Of a stretch of 64,000 bases of DNA, positions 11,244 through 22,652 are shown one piece after another. How positions within the stretch are numbered: position 1 is the stretch's first letter; every line of letters starts with the position of its first letter. The notes beneath the pieces were generated by a model. The model had not been told where the DNA came from and did no database searches. It saw only the letters and a list, made by a program, of their open reading frames with translations. Source of the stretch: Puccinia triticina (lineage: Eukaryota; Basidiomycota; Pucciniomycetes; Pucciniales; Pucciniaceae); contig NC_070563.1 in NCBI RefSeq assembly GCF_026914185.1, positions 3,431,001-3,495,000 on the forward strand, written 5' to 3'. The translations under genes and the position numbers were made by a program.

Positions 11244-12332
11244 TGTACTGATCAAAGTGCCCGACCTGCCCCATTACGTGTATTCAGGACAGTGATAATC
11301 GATGGGACGCGATATGCTAGCGACCTCAAGGGGACTGAGAAGATGATCGAGAAGACCGAGCAAAACTTGAAAAAAGAGCCGAACAACGAAATCCTCTTGA
11401 AGGAACAGGAACGCAAAAAAGCCTTCCGAGATGAATGTCTGGAGAAGATCAAGAATGTCTCTCATCAGGTCGCTCAACAACTCTATGAAGTCTGCCAACA
11501 ATCATTCTCCGAATCTTCCAAAGCTCCGTCCAGGGAGCCCGACCCTCCGTCTGGCCAGCGACCCCCTGATCTTGATCGCCCTTCCCAAAAAGAACTCGAG
11601 ACCTTAGCTGATCATACGAGGATACTGGAAAAGCAAATCAAAAAGAGCGAAGAAGAGGTCGAACGACTGCGTGGTGAACATCGTCAAATGATCGAAAACC
11701 TCCAGCAACAACTTGCCGCCCAAGATAAGGAGATTCGAATAATCAAAGAACTCGTCCAGTCCTCAACCCCAGCCCCTCAGTCTCGGCCAGTATTAGCTAC
11801 AGATGCGATGGCGATCGATGACGAGACCAATCCTAAGGAAGAGAGCCCTAATCAGTTGACGGAACGCCCGCATGATCCACCAAGCAATCCACAGATTCAC
11901 AGCCATCAGGCTGCTATCAATCAAATGATCATCGAGATCACCAATCTGAAAGCCAATGTAGTCACCACGCTGACCGAAGAGATCCCCGGCAACGTCCAGC
12001 GAGCCGTCCGCATGATGCAGCAGGATGTCCAATCGATCCTTCAGACCACGAACAGTAACTACATCAAACACCTCACCGACCTTGTCCGAGACTTGGTAGA
12101 GGGCTTCGAAAGCCGTCTCGGCGCCCTAGAATCTCTTGCCAAGCAACTCCCTTCAACTAGCACCCCTAACCCCTCAGGCAAACTCTGCCTCACATCAGCC
12201 CCCACTGATACCCCCTCAAACTCCACCTCCACTACAAAAGATCCACGCCTCCTCGTTCGTCGATCCGCAGTCCAATCCTCTGAAATTAAACCTGCTGAAA
12301 ATGACTCCGCAACCAGCTGTAAAACTCAATAA
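11244..12332 (+). CDS. Hypothetical coiled-coil protein, possibly a gag-like or ORF1-like protein
   Basis: The frame is open from a polypyrimidine tract plus cag at about 11243 to TAA at 12332. The protein has a charged helical N-terminus (Lys/Glu rich), a Pro-rich linker, then a clear coiled coil around the segment RILEKQIKKSEEEVERLRGE, a second helical region and a Ser/Thr/Pro-rich C-terminus. There is no zinc knuckle or catalytic motif. Codon use (many CGA, ATC, GAC) is GC-richer than the flanking transposon sequence. It could be a host gene exon or the nucleic-acid-binding ORF of a retroelement; I do not recognise it. Confidence 0.45.
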   Translation, partial: CTDQSARPAPLRVFRTVIIDGTRYASDLKGTEKMIEKTEQNLKKEPNNEILLKEQERKKAFRDECLEKIKNVSHQVAQQLYEVCQQSFSESSKAPSREPDPPSGQRPPDLDRPSQKELETLADHTRILEKQIKKSEEEVERLRGEHRQMIENLQQQLAAQDKEIRIIKELVQSSTPAPQSRPVLATDAMAIDDETNPKEESPNQLTERPHDPPSNPQIHSHQAAINQMIIEITNLKANVVTTLTEEIPGNVQRAVRMMQQDVQSILQTTNSNYIKHLTDLVRDLVEGFESRLGALESLAKQLPSTSTPNPSGKLCLTSAPTDTPSNSTSTTKDPRLLVRRSAVQSSEIKPAENDSATSCKTQ

Positions 12333-12373
12333 CTTCAATGACCTGCGCGACTCTTAGGCTTCCATCCCATCAC

Positions 12374-12420
12374 ATTATTATATATATATATATACATATA
12401 TACATATATACATATATATC
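12374..12420. repeat. TA/CATA microsatellite
   Basis: Alternating tatatatata followed by repeats of tacata. It lies just downstream of the coiled-coil ORF. Confidence 0.9.
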
Positions 12421-13391
12421 CTAATCCACTCCTCTCCTCGAGCCCTTTATTTCACACGTTTCATAATGGCGAACAGGATACCATCTCAAGCGAGTTTCTT
12501 CACACTATCTTATATCAGAAGAACCCACTCATGAGCTTGTCTAACAATGCTTCGCTCTATTCAATCCATAATTTATGGTAGGATACATACAATCCTTGTT
12601 TATTCATTTCTTAGTTGAGGTTCGAAGGGTGGAACCATGTAGAATAATTCACACTCAGATATGTTTTTTACAATTCCATCGTGATCTATCAATTCATTTA
12701 CCCGGAGCTTCTGGTTGTCTGTAAATATCCAATCCATTTTGCTTGTCTTAGAGAATCCAAGAACCTTGGGTAATCTATCCTGTTTGTTGTTGTCATATTT
12801 ATTTTTACTTCTTGTAATTGGGAGAATATTTTAATTTGGACCCTTTCCACAAGAGACATTTGTCTGGTGTTATGTCTGCTTTCCGAGCTTTCTGGTACAA
12901 AAGAGGGGTTTGACAGGCCCAAACGATGTATTTGAATCCAGTGCAATCTTGAATCAGGTTCAAGTGACTCTATTAGCTTCACAGCTTCAGCCTTCCATGG
13001 ACATACTTAGGCTGTACCATAGGGCATGAAAATTGAAATTTTCCAAATTTATTTGCCTCCAAATTTCTTGGGACAAAAACTGAGCCTGGCCAAAATGTAG
13101 GCTTGAGCCCAAATGTGAAGAATTTCAACATTTGAACCCTCCGCTAGTTTTCAATTTTTGTGTACATGGCAAAAAAACTTGAAATTTCTCAAAATTGAGG
13201 CCCATGGTACAGGCCCTTAGAATGACATTGGAACTTGGCAGCGTGCCAAATTTGCAAATATGGTGGTGAGATATGAGGCACCAAAAAGGATATATGCTTA
13301 ATGAACTTCTCCATTGATTCCAGCTTGATTCCTGAGCGCGCAGCAAACAAGCCAACTCCTTATATATAAATAATAAGTCATCCATCCTAAT
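12421..13391. other. No gene recognised
   Basis: AT-rich with short open frames on the minus strand only (up to 94 codons at 12982-12698) and no recognisable domain. Confidence 0.4.
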
Positions 13392-13594
13392 AGGGGGGTT
13401 CACAATAGGATTTTAATAAAACTTTAGAGCCCATTTTAAGGACTTTGTGAACCAATTTTCAGAAAACGTAGAAGTTGCTCTGATTGCCAAGGAACACCCA
13501 AATGTGAACAGCTTAAAAAAATTCCAAAACATTGTTCATAAAGGCCTTAAAATGAGCTTTGAAATTTTATTAAAATCCTATTGTGAACCCCCCT
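13392..13594. mobile_element. MITE family A, 203 bp, copy 1
   Basis: Terminal inverted repeats AGGGGGGTTCACAATAGGAT and ATCCTATTGTGAACCCCCCT, flanked on both sides by AAT. The second copy at 58417-58619 has the same length, the same termini and the same AAT flanks. The interior is also partly self-complementary (ctttagagc/gctttgaaa). No coding capacity. The AGGGGG ends resemble those of the PIF/Harbinger element at 28344-35990. Confidence 0.9.
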
Positions 13595-13785
13595 AATATA
13601 GCCTTCCATCTGGCCCGTCAAGATCCTGATCTTGCGGCCAACATTTATCAAAATGCACTCTATGTGGCCTTTTCTGACGTTCATGCTGATTGCGGCCATA
13701 CACCTGTATGTTGCTTGTGCTGTCCCGCTTGGCGGCCAGAGATAACTTATTGACAAGAGTGTTGAAGGACGCAATCCAGCATATT

Positions 13786-13918
13786 AGCACTGTTCACGTA
13801 AGAAATCTATGACCATGTGAGAGATATACATCAGCATACTTTCCCAGCCAAATTGGCTGGCACAATGGGATAAACTTTATTTCAATCTTGCTGATGTTTA
13901 GCTTACGTGAACAGTGCT
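13786..13918. mobile_element. MITE family B, 133 bp
   Basis: Perfect terminal inverted repeats AGCACTGTTCACGTAAG and CTTACGTGAACAGTGCT are flanked by a 3-bp ATT duplication (13783-13785 and 13919-13921). The interior contains a small hairpin (agccaaattggct). A 3-bp AT-rich target fits the PIF/Harbinger superfamily. Confidence 0.85.
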
Positions 13919-14844
13919 ATTACTATTGGAAGCCCCCCGTTCCTGCTTGCATCTCGACATCGAGTAAACAAGTATATGTATTTGTCAACGCTATCCACAA
14001 TTCCTGCGCTGCTCCAAGCTTTTGGATTCTCAAGCAAAGTGATCGTGCCAGATTTGTGAGGTATAAAATGCCATTGTTGGGCGGCGGTCGATCGAGCAGG
14101 GCACGGCGTCATGCAGTGGTTGATCTGCGGAGGCCGAGCGCGTGGATGAGCGACCTTGGTGGGTGCACCGATTGCCAGGTGCGCTCTGCTGCCTGCATGG
14201 GCTGGAGGGATCGATTATCGGGTGCTTGCTTCGGCTGGGGCAGTTCTGAGAGGTGAGGTGCGGAGTGTGTTCTCGACCACCAAACCAATAGGTCTGGACT
14301 CAGTCTCCAGACCTATGGTTGATGATTGATTCTTAGTCTGGAGAAGCCAGCCCAACTGCAAAAGAATCAATCATCAACCATCGGAAATCCCATCGGCCCG
14401 GCACCATGTTCATCATCGTGGACTCGACTGCTCCCCCTGGATTGCTCAACTCTCAAAACGCAACAGCAGTGCATGGGTGTACCAATTCCTTTTGCTGAGT
14501 TACATAACCACCCTTTAGAAATCCATTCCATCTTCTGGATGCTCTGTTAACCCACGTTGCAACAATAAGGACACGACCCACCAGAAAATCAATCTGGGGC
14601 ATGGTAAAGAAGATTGTATTCAACCTGCGGAAGGTGTAAACCTACGTAAACATAATTTAAAACTCCTTAGAATCCTTTACGATACATGATCCCAGTTTCA
14701 GGCTAAGATAAAACAAGTTGCAATCGTAATCTGCTTGGGTGCTCTCGAGTGCGGACCGGGTGTATGGTACATGAGGGACCCAAGATCCCAAGCTGGACCA
14801 CAAACAGTAGCACTAGCCGACCATCATTGCTCTGATCAATCATC
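13919..14844. other. Intergenic stretch with inverted repeats and an LTR fragment
   Basis: 14285-14390 holds two nested hairpins (aataggtctgga/tccagacctat and gatgattgattctt/agaatcaatcatc). 14447-14575 is related to 16972-17100 (shared gcatgggtgtaccaattcct and ggatgctct...acccacgttgcaaca), read here as an LTR fragment. The last 270 bases precede the predicted secreted-protein gene and may hold its promoter, but no element is clear. Confidence 0.5.
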
Positions 14845-16184
14845 ATGTGGATTCCTGCTTATTTACTTCTATTTGCCTCAATTAGCCAGCTCATAAGCAA
14901 CATCAATGCCTCCCTTGACAGCACCGGATCAAAAATTTGGCTTTGTGAGAGTCGATTGTTAAAAGATCAGGAGAAAGAGCCGGCACTGGGATTAACATTC
15001 AGCACTCCCGGGTTCTGGAGCACTTTCGACTCCTGTAAATCGCCCACAGGTATGTTCATACCGAGTTAGACTTCTCAAAGAATCCTCCTACCCACCACTT
15101 ACTTGATCATCTTTTTCTCTTGACCCTAAAACTTGACCTTGTCTCATGAAGAAGCAATTTCCATATTCACAGGACAATTCTCCAGCACTCCATTAAAGAA
15201 AGAGTACCTCTCTCACCACATTAAACTTTTGAAATCGGTGTTAAACTATCTTCTGCGGCACGAATCCATGTCTCTGGCACATCTGCAGGAATGGTGTCTA
15301 GCACTCGAAAATACAGTTATTCGACCCCATCAGACATACGGAATGCTTTCTGATTCAATTATCTATGCTTTTTACACTCTGCTGCTGAAGCACCACGACG
15401 ATGCCCAGTTTACGGAGAGCATGAATTCTCGACTGACCGAGCTTTTCTTAAGTGCAGCCGCGTTCCCAAATTCAGGGATCCAATGGGCGCAAGGTCTGTT
15501 TTTACAAACAAATTTCTTTTGCTTTCTGGATGACATTGACTCACTAAAATCTTATCTGGCACATAAATCTTTCAGAGCTCCATTGCCCCAACGAAGGTCT
15601 CAGTAAGAATTTCCGTTAGTCATCCAAACTGCACATCAGAAAACAAAGTAAGACTTGCAATTCTAATCATCTTTTATATTCTACATCAACCTGGATATCG
15701 GGCAGGTATGTGGGATACTCTCCAGTGGCAGTTAATCGGGGAGCCTGAACCAAGGTTAAAACCTCTAGTGGACGCAAAAAATAAGAATGACTATACATAT
15801 ATTATCGAAAATCTCGACAAAGTCATTGGAGAAATCTTCTCGAGTCAGCCTGCGAAAGACCTATCTGCTCAGACCAGAGTAGCCTCGATAGCTGTACTTT
15901 CTCATTTTCTGAAGACAAATAACGAGCCTACCAATGCCAAAGCAAATGAACTCATGAATTCACTCGTATCGAACTCAAAAGGCGCCTACTTGTTATTCAA
16001 TCATGAACGAACTCTACTTTCAGTCTCGTTAGCTAACTTCGAACCAATGCATTTCACGTCTTCAGCAAAGATCAAAATAAAAACAAGAAAGGATTATCAA
16101 CTGTGGAAATTGGCGGGGGAAGGGCAGGTGCCACCGAGGGATATAAACTATCCGTGGAGGGGGGACCTTCTTCCGCAAGCGTAG
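14845..16184 (+). CDS. Predicted secreted protein, four exons (candidate effector-like)
   Basis: Proposed exons are 14845-15049, 15173-15493, 15576-15596 (a 21-bp micro-exon) and 15706-16184, all joining in frame to about 341 residues. The N-terminus, MWIPAYLLLFASISQLISNI, has the hydrophobic core and small residues of a signal peptide cleaved near residue 22. The first intron has a canonical GTATGT donor; the second and third use GTCTGT and GTCTCA, less usual. The mature part is alpha-helical and acidic-basic mixed with no domain I recognise and few cysteines. The last 25 codons (after about 16110) may be intron or repeat read-through, so the 3' end is uncertain. Rusts secrete many lineage-specific proteins of this kind, but function is unknown. 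Confidence 0.55.
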
Positions 16185-16494
16185 CCGTGCCGTTGACTCC
16201 TGGGACACCGGTTCCAAGATCAGCGAACCCTCGCCGTTCGAATTGGCTTCGACTCTTCAGTTTCACGACCTTCACCCTCCGAACGGGTTGGGGCTCTTCC
16301 CTCTTGAAATCTTCGCCTTCGTACTACTACTAGGCTTGGGTATCCTACCAGCACATTCACCACTTCCGCCGCCGCCATCCAGGACAACAATGGCGCCGCA
16401 TATTCCTTCATTTTTTTTTGATAGTCTTTCCTTTTGTTTGAGGCTTTAGCGCCTGCGGTTTTTCTGTACCTGTGGGTACCTTCAACACACACTG
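16185..16494. other. No gene recognised
   Basis: Downstream flank of the secreted-protein gene. Open frames on both strands are short and mutually overlapping. No repeat family was identified within it. Confidence 0.35.
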
Positions 16495-17104
16495 GTGTTG
16501 TTCCTCTGTCCCTTCTTGTCCCAGGCGCCTCAAGAGTTGCCTCTTGAGTCTGGGTAAGTTGAATCTAACCTAATAATTCTGGATTAAGATAATCCACCAT
16601 AAAGATGTACTTGATCTGGAGGATCACCCTCAGCTATTGAACTCCCCAACTGGGTGCCTGGCCAACCAAGCAGGCAACACCTTTCTAACTATTCGGTGCG
16701 AATGAATTTTTGGCTTGCCCCCGGGAGGAATATGCGCCTCCTTGCCGAGGACCTCGGTAAGCAATTTTGCACACATTCGGCGAGGATAGATTCTCTTCCG
16801 TTCGCCCGGGAGGCTTCCTCTTGGGCGTGGAAATGACACCTGCTTGCCAAGGTCTAGGAATCATCTCGGCCAAGCGGGCACATGTACGTATACATACTTG
16901 GGGCTTCTTCCGCTGACTGGGCGTGATTCCGAGGAAGGTCCCTCTGAGTAGTTAAAAATTGTACCCGCTTGCCATTGGATTGCTCAACTCTCGAAACAAA
17001 ACAGCATCGCATGGGTGTACCAATTCCTTTTGCTGGGTTGAGCCGCGTTTGCCAATCCATTCCATTTACTGGATGCTCTATTCACCCGTGTTGCAACAAA
17101 AATG
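16495..17104 (-). repeat. Probable LTR fragment, related to 14447-14575
   Basis: Read on the minus strand, a tract starting tgttgcaacacgggtgaata near 17096 continues through ggatggatt...gtacacccatgcgatgctg and reaches gaggcgcctgggacaag near 16530. The part at 16972-17100 shares most of its sequence with 14447-14575. Start TGTTGCAACA and length suggest an LTR, but neither a second intact LTR nor a target duplication is visible, so it is a fragment or an old solo LTR. Confidence 0.45.
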
Positions 17105-17111
17105 TGAGGAC

Positions 17112-17215
17112 CGGCCTACTATTCAGTTAGCTATATATAGGCTATGAAGTTTATCCGAGAGGCTAAACTCGCCGAGTTCTTGAATAGTAGATTGATTTGG
17201 CTCTACAATAAGAAC
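17112..17215. repeat. Short dispersed repeat, about 100 bp, copy 1
   Basis: ctactattcagttagctata ... cttgaatagtag has inverted ends (CTACTATTCA/TGAATAGTAG) and continues with a conserved ggctctacaataa. Nearly the same sequence lies at 58261-58360. The immediate flanks differ, so it is a discrete repeat, perhaps a very small MITE. Confidence 0.65.
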
Positions 17216-17501
17216 CTAATGACATAGAATATCTCGGTGAGAAAAAGAAAGAAAGAAAGGGAAAAAACTTTGAGAGAGAGAAAAACATAACCATCCAAAA
17301 GAACAACAACTCTGATGACGCAACAAGAGAAATACGTCATCGCCATGCAGATCGCATGACATCAGGTCGATCCAATGAGCAATCGAAGCTAATTGATCTA
17401 AACACATGATAAGTCAGCCAGATAAAACGGACAAAAGTCCGAATTATCATCCAAGTTTGTTACAAAATTAGCCTATCATACTATCTTCGAAAAGTATGTA
17501 A

Positions 17502-17954
17502 TTATTTGGAGATATTACCCGTTTTATTACCTTTCTTACTTTTCAATTCAGCCGCTTTCCTAAAACTGTTCAAATAATTGTCAGCTGAAGAAGGAATATG
17601 CGCTTGCGCAACCCATGTATCCTCTCCTGGAGTAGAAGACCACCATGAAATCAAATACTCATATTTACCCTTCTTTACGCTTCGGACATCTAACACCGCT
17701 CTGATCTGAGTCCAATCCACAACTTTATTGTTAGCGTAGTAACCATCTTTTATCCCTAAATTTGTCACGCACCCTTCCACAACGTTGGGGCTAACATAAC
17801 AAGTTAGTAAGGAAACATTAAAAACGGGGTGCAGTTTTGGATAATCTTTAGACAGGTCTAACTTTACTGCATTCGGCCCAATCATCTTTAACCCTCGGAA
17901 AGGTCCAATGTACCTGTAGTCCAATTTTGAGTTAATGCGCCATGATTGAATGAA
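17502..17954 (-). CDS. Ty3 integrase C-terminus with chromodomain-like tail (fragment)
   Basis: After the Helitron junction the minus-strand frame resumes with IQSWRINSKLDYRYIGPF, the GPY/F-type module that follows the integrase core, then a stretch ending LHPVFNVSLL. About 90 residues later comes a chromodomain-like segment, KYEYLISWW followed by GEDTWVAQAHI. Chromodomains at this place target many fungal Ty3 elements to heterochromatin. The frame runs to a stop at 17502. It is the same polyprotein as the integrase core at 21752-20670. Confidence 0.8.
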   Translation of the reverse strand, partial: FIQSWRINSKLDYRYIGPFRGLKMIGPNAVKLDLSKDYPKLHPVFNVSLLTCYVSPNVVEGCVTNLGIKDGYYANNKVVDWTQIRAVLDVRSVKKGKYEYLISWWSSTPGEDTWVAQAHIPSSADNYLNSFRKAAELKSKKGNKTGNISK

Positions 17955-20449
17955 TCCAAGTTTATTAAAGACACAGTTTTATCTGAATTGTAAAAAACCA
18001 GATCAAGGGTTCCCCCTATAAAATAACAAAAGAGAGAAAAAAAAATCAAGGGTTTCCCCTTATGTAAAACTTCCAAAAAATGACAGCACTAATCTCCATA
18101 CAATAATCATTCAAAAAAAAAAAATCTCAACCTAGCCCCCCAACAACAGCAGAGCTGTGTACTCAGGCTCACCCCCCAGCCCGCGTCTAGCGCGCGGGTC
18201 AAAAGGGATGGACATGAAGGCCCCCGGCCAGCAGCTAAGGCTACGGACCCGTGGGGGGCCCACTCTTCGCCCCTCAGACTGCGCATGTGCAACAGCGGAG
18301 GGGTTGAGGGCAATGGATAGCTGGAAGTGCAGCATCTCCAATCACCCTGGGGGATCGATAGTCTCAAACACTGCCTCTCTTTTAAGCAGTTTGTTCCTCG
18401 CTGCGTTGCTAGACTCGCCGCCGCCATTTTCTCAACTCCCTCTGAATCAAATTCACCGTTACCCTTGCCATGACATTGTACATATCCACCATCGCTATCT
18501 GCAACCCACCGACACACCACCCTATCATCACTGTGCACTAACAAACCACCGTGGCGCAACCTGACTCAGACTTGTACGTCACATCTGCCGTTCCTTTGCC
18601 TCACATTCCTTTCCCCTGTCAATGCTTCCCCATTTTTCCGCTGAAATTCCTCTGAAGCTCCATATTTGCCCCGCTTGACCAGCTCCTTCCAAAACCAAAA
18701 CCAAAACGGGCCGCGCAAGTCAATCAGCTTTGGCTTGACCAAAGGGTCCAAGGGTAGCGGAAGTTCGCATTACCTTGGTAGTAACATGGGTGGCGAGATG
18801 GCTCGTTGTTGGATCAGCTCGGCATTGAATCAGAGCCTCTCTAGCAGAGGGCTACACGAGACACAGATGAGGATGTCTCAAGCTACCACCTCTTCGCCGA
18901 GGCAGATGACAACGGATCGGACGATCAAACCGCCTAAATTGCCGGCCCAAGAGGGCAGTTCGAATTTGGAGTCCGCCAAGTCTGAACCCCTCAAGCCTTC
19001 TCACCCGCCCTCCCAGACTTCTCCTCCAAAGCCACCATTAAAGGAGAAAAAGAAGTCGTGTTGAACTAATTTTTGCTCTGTGCAGGGACTTGGAAGAACG
19101 GACTGAATTCAGCTCCTAGACAGCTCTGCAACGCACAAGGGCCAACCGACGCCCTTGACACCCGCGTCCACCCCGCCGATCTCGCGCACATTCAGCTGTA
19201 TGTCACTCGACGCGCGAGCCGACCAGTCCGCCGCCGACCCGCTCTCGCATCGCTCTCTTGTCTTGACCTTTAACAAGCTCCCTCCCACCCACAACGCATC
19301 CTTTGGCTGTGAATGTGTCGCACCCAACAACAATATCTGGAAAATTTTGCTTGCCTGTCCCCATCACCCTTTCCCACTCACCCCCTCCACTTGAAGATGT
19401 TGCTTGAGAAAAGTGCTGCTCTTGAAGTAGTGCTCAAGTGAGCCAAGCCAGTTGATCAAAAATTGTTTTTTGATTGTTTCTTTCTGTATTCTCATGATTA
19501 TTTTGTTTTGCAGCCACAAATTTATGAGAGGTCAGCAATTAGGTAGATGGTAAACAAAAGAAATAAAGAACATACACCAAAACCAACTGCCTGTGAGACA
19601 GCAAAAGAATGTCTTTTGTTTTTCAGTTGTATCCAGGATCATGTTCCTGGAGAGGTTAGCTGTGCACAGTAGCAAGCATGAATTCTAAAGGTACCAGCCA
19701 AACTTTATCTCCAGTCATAATATCCATATACAATCATCTTAGGGAAACTAAGGACACCTACATACAATTGAGCCCTCCTGCTATACCACCATGGCTGGGA
19801 CACAAGTGCTCAAAGCTAAGAGATTCTGGGCTATAAGCAGGTCCTAGAAAATTTGGAATGATTAAAAAAATTCATGCTTGGGAAGGAATTATTTTTGGTG
19901 AAACTTTTCTATAATTAATGGATGGTTGTAATAGAGGGGGGCCAGCCTTGCAAGGAAAACCTGATGTGTCTCAGGGATATTGGATATATTTGTATGAAGT
20001 TACACTTGGAGGCTAGATGGGGGGGGCATGAGATTTGAATGCCGGGGAGACAAGGAGAGTAAATAGAGAAGGTGAGTCAACTGAAGCTAAATTTTGCAGC
20101 GGCAAAGCTGCCTTGACCTCTATAATTCTGAATACCAAATTTGTTTCATAAAAATTTGATCATACAAATCAGTGAGAGTTGAATTCAAATCACAAAATCA
20201 TAAAATCATGACACTTTTGAGTGATAAATTTTTATGTACAGTTCTGGAACTTTGCTCTATTTTGAGTTTTTGGTTGGAACCTATTTTTTCAGCTTAAATA
20301 CGATTTTACGCAAGGCAACTTTGAACACCCTCTAATTAGGAAACTAATGTTAAATTTACCAATGTAAAAAGGGATAATGGTGAACTGTGTAATTAATTTG
20401 TAGAGGCCTAACACTGAATTTGCAGCGGCGAAGCCGCCTTGGTCTCTAG
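17955..20449. mobile_element. Non-autonomous Helitron inserted in Ty3 integrase
   Basis: The left end is TC (tccaagtttatt) directly after a host A at 17954. The right end has a GCGGC-GAA-GCCGC hairpin (about 20425-20437), then eight bases and CTAG, followed by host T. This is the A|TC...CTRR|T structure of Helitrons, with no target duplication. Excising it joins the Ty3 integrase codons in frame (Gln-Lys | Phe-Ile-Gln-Ser), which confirms both ends. It encodes no Rep/helicase. Related hairpin ends occur inside it near 20098-20110, perhaps from an earlier truncated copy. Internal open frames (18660-19064, 19155-19394) may be captured gene debris but are not recognised. Confidence 0.82.
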
Positions 20450-20754
20450 TTTCTGTAATAACAAAACTTCATCACCCTCCTTATATATAGGGGAGTTCTG
20501 CTTGCCAAAATTATAATAAGAGGCTTGTTTAATCGCAACTTTGAACACCCTCTAATTAGGAAACTAATGTTAAATTTACCAATGTAAAAAGGGATAATGG
20601 TGAACTGTGTAATTAATTTGTAGAGGCCTAACACTGAATTTGCAGCGGCGAAGCCGCCTTGGTCTCTAGTTTCTGTAATAACAAAACTTCATCACCCTCC
20701 TTATATATAGGGGAGTTCTGCTTGCCAAAATTATAATAAGAGGCTTGTTTAATC
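20315..20754. repeat. Exact 220-bp tandem duplication across the Helitron 3' junction
   Basis: 20315-20534 and 20535-20754 appear identical base for base. Each copy contains the last 135 bp of the Helitron, its CTAG terminus and 85 bp of Ty3 integrase. The duplication therefore arose after the Helitron inserted, recently, or is an assembly duplication. There is no slip of sequence at the junction. Confidence 0.9.
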
Positions 20755-21770
20755 CTTGCCTGATGTAAACATTCAACGGCCGTTTCCTGTGTAACCTGTA
20801 AGTCAATCAAAAATTCATCCAACCCTTTCCGCCCCGTATTTTCCGTCAAAATGTTAAACCTAGGATGGAAACCGTAATTAAAGAAAAAAGGTGAGATTTT
20901 CAAACTTCCTGAGTCAGTATTATTTATAGAGAACTCCGCCATCTCCAAAAACTTATCCCAGTTATCCTGATAATAAGAACAGAAATGTCAAAGGTAATCC
21001 TCCAATACTTGATTCATACGTTCCGTCTGTCCATTGGTTTGCGGATGATAAGCCGTCGAAAGAGCCAACTTGATGTTCAACAATTTCATTAACACCTTCC
21101 AGATGTCACTAACAAAAGTACTTCCCCTGTCAGAACATATTTTATCTGGCAATCCATGATACTTGAAAATATTCCTCCTGAATAAAGCCGCCAAGACGCT
21201 TGAAGACAAAGATTCTTTACATGGAACAAAATGAGTTAGCTTGCTTAAAAGATCAACCACTACTAAGATAGAATCAAAACCTCCCGACAATGGCAACTTA
21301 ACGATCATGTCCATGCCAATGACACTCCACGGTTTCGCATCAGCAACCAAAGAGACCAACTTTCCATCCGGAGATTGGCGCTTAGCTTTAACCCGCTGAC
21401 ATGAATCACAGCTCTTAACGTAATTAATCACAAATTTCCGAACCCCCGGCCACAAAAAAGTTTGCGTCAAAGTTGAAAACGTCCGCGCCATTCCTGGGTG
21501 GCCCACCGTTGGTGAGTTGTGATAAAGCGTTACCAGCCGTGTCCGTAGCGCCGCCGGTACAAAAACTCTTCCCTTGTACCAATAAACCTGATCAACAAAA
21601 CGGACCCCCAACATAGATCTCTCATTGTCAGTGTATTTGCCTTTGAAAAACTTCAAAAGTTCATGGGAAGGTCTCTGAAAAAAAAAATCATGAGAAGTAA
21701 ATGCAGGCAAGTTTGCGTTTACCGACTCATCTATCGCACCGCAACTCACCATCCGTTGTAGTTGTTATTC
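20670..21770 (-). pseudogene. Ty3 integrase: zinc-binding domain and catalytic core
   Basis: The minus-strand frame 21752-20988 contains the HHCC zinc-binding module (His of YHNSPTVGHPGMART through CDSCQRVKAK) and the integrase core: VIGMDMIVKLP (first Asp), KICSDRGSTFVSDIWK (second Asp) and YHPQTNGQTERMNQVLEDYL (Glu). A TGA at 20990-20988 interrupts the segment EDYL-stop-HFCSYYQDNWDKF, where related elements have Arg, so CGA to TGA is the likely change. The frame then continues to the Helitron boundary at 20670. Without that stop it would join the C-terminal piece at 17954. Confidence 0.85.
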
Positions 21771-22652
21771 CTGTGTTTGTAGGAGAAAAATTAAAACTTT
21801 TATTTGTACTCTCTAAACGCCTCAAGATAGCAAAAAATGGACGGCAGAAATGGAATCTACGGCCAAAATAACCCCTAGTCACCAACTGGAACCACTTTCA
21901 TATCTCTACTGGATCAGAAGATACACGGATCACACCTTTCACATGCTAGTCCGGGACAGTTCACAGAGTATTTCACATATGATTTCACACACAACTCAGC
22001 TCTAGGATACTTTGCATAGGATATTGAATACCTCATATTGAATTCCTTTGTTTCTTTTATTTCCTTCCTTTTATTCCACTCAACCACAAGTTGGCCACTG
22101 TTTTGATATTGCATACATATGAAACTCATGTAACCCCCTAGAAGTTAGACCCCTTCTCAGTTTACTATATAAGGAGGCCTCTGCCTGCCAGTTGTTTCCT
22201 CCCTCATGCCATCTGGCTCCAATCATCTATCTACTCACCTGTCACAGTTATTTATTACACTTACATATCACAGTCACTTGCAATTCACACTCATAGTTGG
22301 TTTCACAAACCTTTCACAAGCCTCTCAAGGTACTGGGTTCCAATCCTGGTGGAAGCATAGCTTTCAAACCTTGACCTTCTCTTTTTCACTTTATATACCC
22401 TCTGCTCACGGACCTGGGTTCAAGCCCCATCCAAGTCATCAGTATTTTCTGCCCATTTCAGACACCTCATCTGTTTCTTAGACACTCAGAACTTTCCACC
22501 ATACAATCCAACTATACTCTTCATCTCTGAACATATCCTTATCACTGAATAAAACTGCCAAGCTTAGCTTGGTGGTCTTGTTTTCTGATATCCAGATAGG
22601 CAGAGTTTGCACCTCATCCATACCTTTTGCCATTCAGCAAAAGGGTCTCACA
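21771..22652 (+). mobile_element. Solo-LTR-like insertion between Ty3 RNase H and integrase
   Basis: The Ty3 reading frame is broken between 22653 and about 21770 by non-coding sequence that ends ...GGGTCTCACA, the same last seven bases as the 841-bp LTRs at 37982 and 53673. It has a TATA-like tactatataaggaggcctct at about 22163 and an aataaa-type signal at 22546, as expected of an LTR read on the plus strand. The left boundary is approximate and no target duplication was identified. Confidence 0.6.
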
